A stretch of 7,345 nt of DNA from NCBI GenBank assembly GCA_007124345.1, contig SLFH01000265.1, forward strand, positions 1-7,345, written 5' to 3'. Below the pieces are notes generated by a model. It was given only the letters and a program-made list of their open reading frames with translations, was not told where the DNA came from and ran no database searches. Positions 7,116 to 7,345 of the stretch are shown in pieces (positions within the stretch are counted from its first letter, which is position 1; each line of letters opens with the position of its first letter). The position numbers and the translations under genes are program-made. This DNA comes from Phycisphaerales bacterium. GTDB taxonomy: Bacteria > Planctomycetota > Phycisphaerae > Phycisphaerales > UBA1924.

Positions 7116-7345
7116 ATGCACGAAATCACCGTCCGACACGAGTTCTGCGCCGCCCACTCGATCCGGATCGCCGGGATCGAAGAGCCCGTCCACGGGCACA
7201 ACTGGCGAGTGAGGGCGGTGGTCGGCGCCGAAAAGCTCGACAGCGACGGCCTCGTCTGCGACTTCCACTCCGTCCACGCCATGCTCCTCGAGATCGTCGC
7301 CCCGTTCGAGAACCGCAGCCTGAACGAGGTCGAGCCGTTCAACAA
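7116..7345 (+). CDS. 6-pyruvoyl-tetrahydropterin synthase / QueD family protein, 5' part only
   Basis: The first 76 codons are present; the gene runs off the right edge. The start is MHEITVRHEFCAAH, followed by EEPVHGHNW, GLVCDFHSV (45-53) and NRSLNEVEPF (66-75). This is the N-terminal pattern of the family that converts dihydroneopterin triphosphate to pterin or carboxypterin products. The three zinc ligands are His14, His26 and His28. In QueD and classic PTPS a catalytic Cys lies four residues before HGH (CxxxHGH). Here that position is Glu22, and Glu23 gives an ExxHGH pattern, which I recall from PTPS-III-type proteins that can replace FolB in folate synthesis. The only nearby Cys is Cys11, just before the first zinc His. 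Membership of the family is clear, but whether the pathway is queuosine, folate or another is open, so no symbol is given. There is no ribosome binding site before the ATG. Confidence 0.88.
   Translation, partial: MHEITVRHEFCAAHSIRIAGIEEPVHGHNWRVRAVVGAEKLDSDGLVCDFHSVHAMLLEIVAPFENRSLNEVEPFN

Overview
The window is a GC-rich stretch of bacterial chromosome. Five complete protein genes and two tRNA genes lie on the minus strand, together with one large minus-strand gene cut by the left edge and one plus-strand gene cut by the right edge. The best guess for the host is a planctomycete, possibly of the Phycisphaerae type. This rests on the very high GC content, a SecE with an enlarged extracytoplasmic insert, and an EF-Tu whose switch I segment differs from the usual bacterial RGITI form. 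The assignment is from memory of these families and was not checked by a search.

Read in the direction of transcription (right to left), the core is a translation/secretion cluster. A near-consensus promoter (6234-6261) is followed by tRNA-Thr(GGT), a 314-base structured leader, tuf (EF-Tu), a spacer with three strong hairpins, rpmG (ribosomal protein L33), tRNA-Trp(CCA), secE, an intrinsic terminator, nusG, and a second intrinsic terminator. This is the classical bacterial tufB-secE-nusG neighbourhood. It differs in two ways: an intrinsic terminator sits between secE and nusG, and nusG is not followed by rplK-rplA. After the second terminator comes a long AsmA-like membrane-anchored protein gene that fills positions 1-2495 and continues past the left edge.

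Upstream of the promoter, on the same strand, is cysC (adenylylsulfate kinase). A 116-base divergent intergenic region separates it from a plus-strand gene of the 6-pyruvoyl-tetrahydropterin synthase/QueD family, of which only the first 76 codons are present. That gene has a good -10 box placed so that its mRNA would start at or next to the ATG, so it may be leaderless. Its metal-binding HGH motif is preceded by ExxHGH instead of the usual catalytic cysteine arrangement.

No mobile element, CRISPR array, integron or phage feature is visible. The region is mostly housekeeping. The points most worth a second look are the secE/nusG terminator, the SecE insert, the EF-Tu G-motif changes, the broken nusG-rplK linkage and the unusual pterin-synthase active site.
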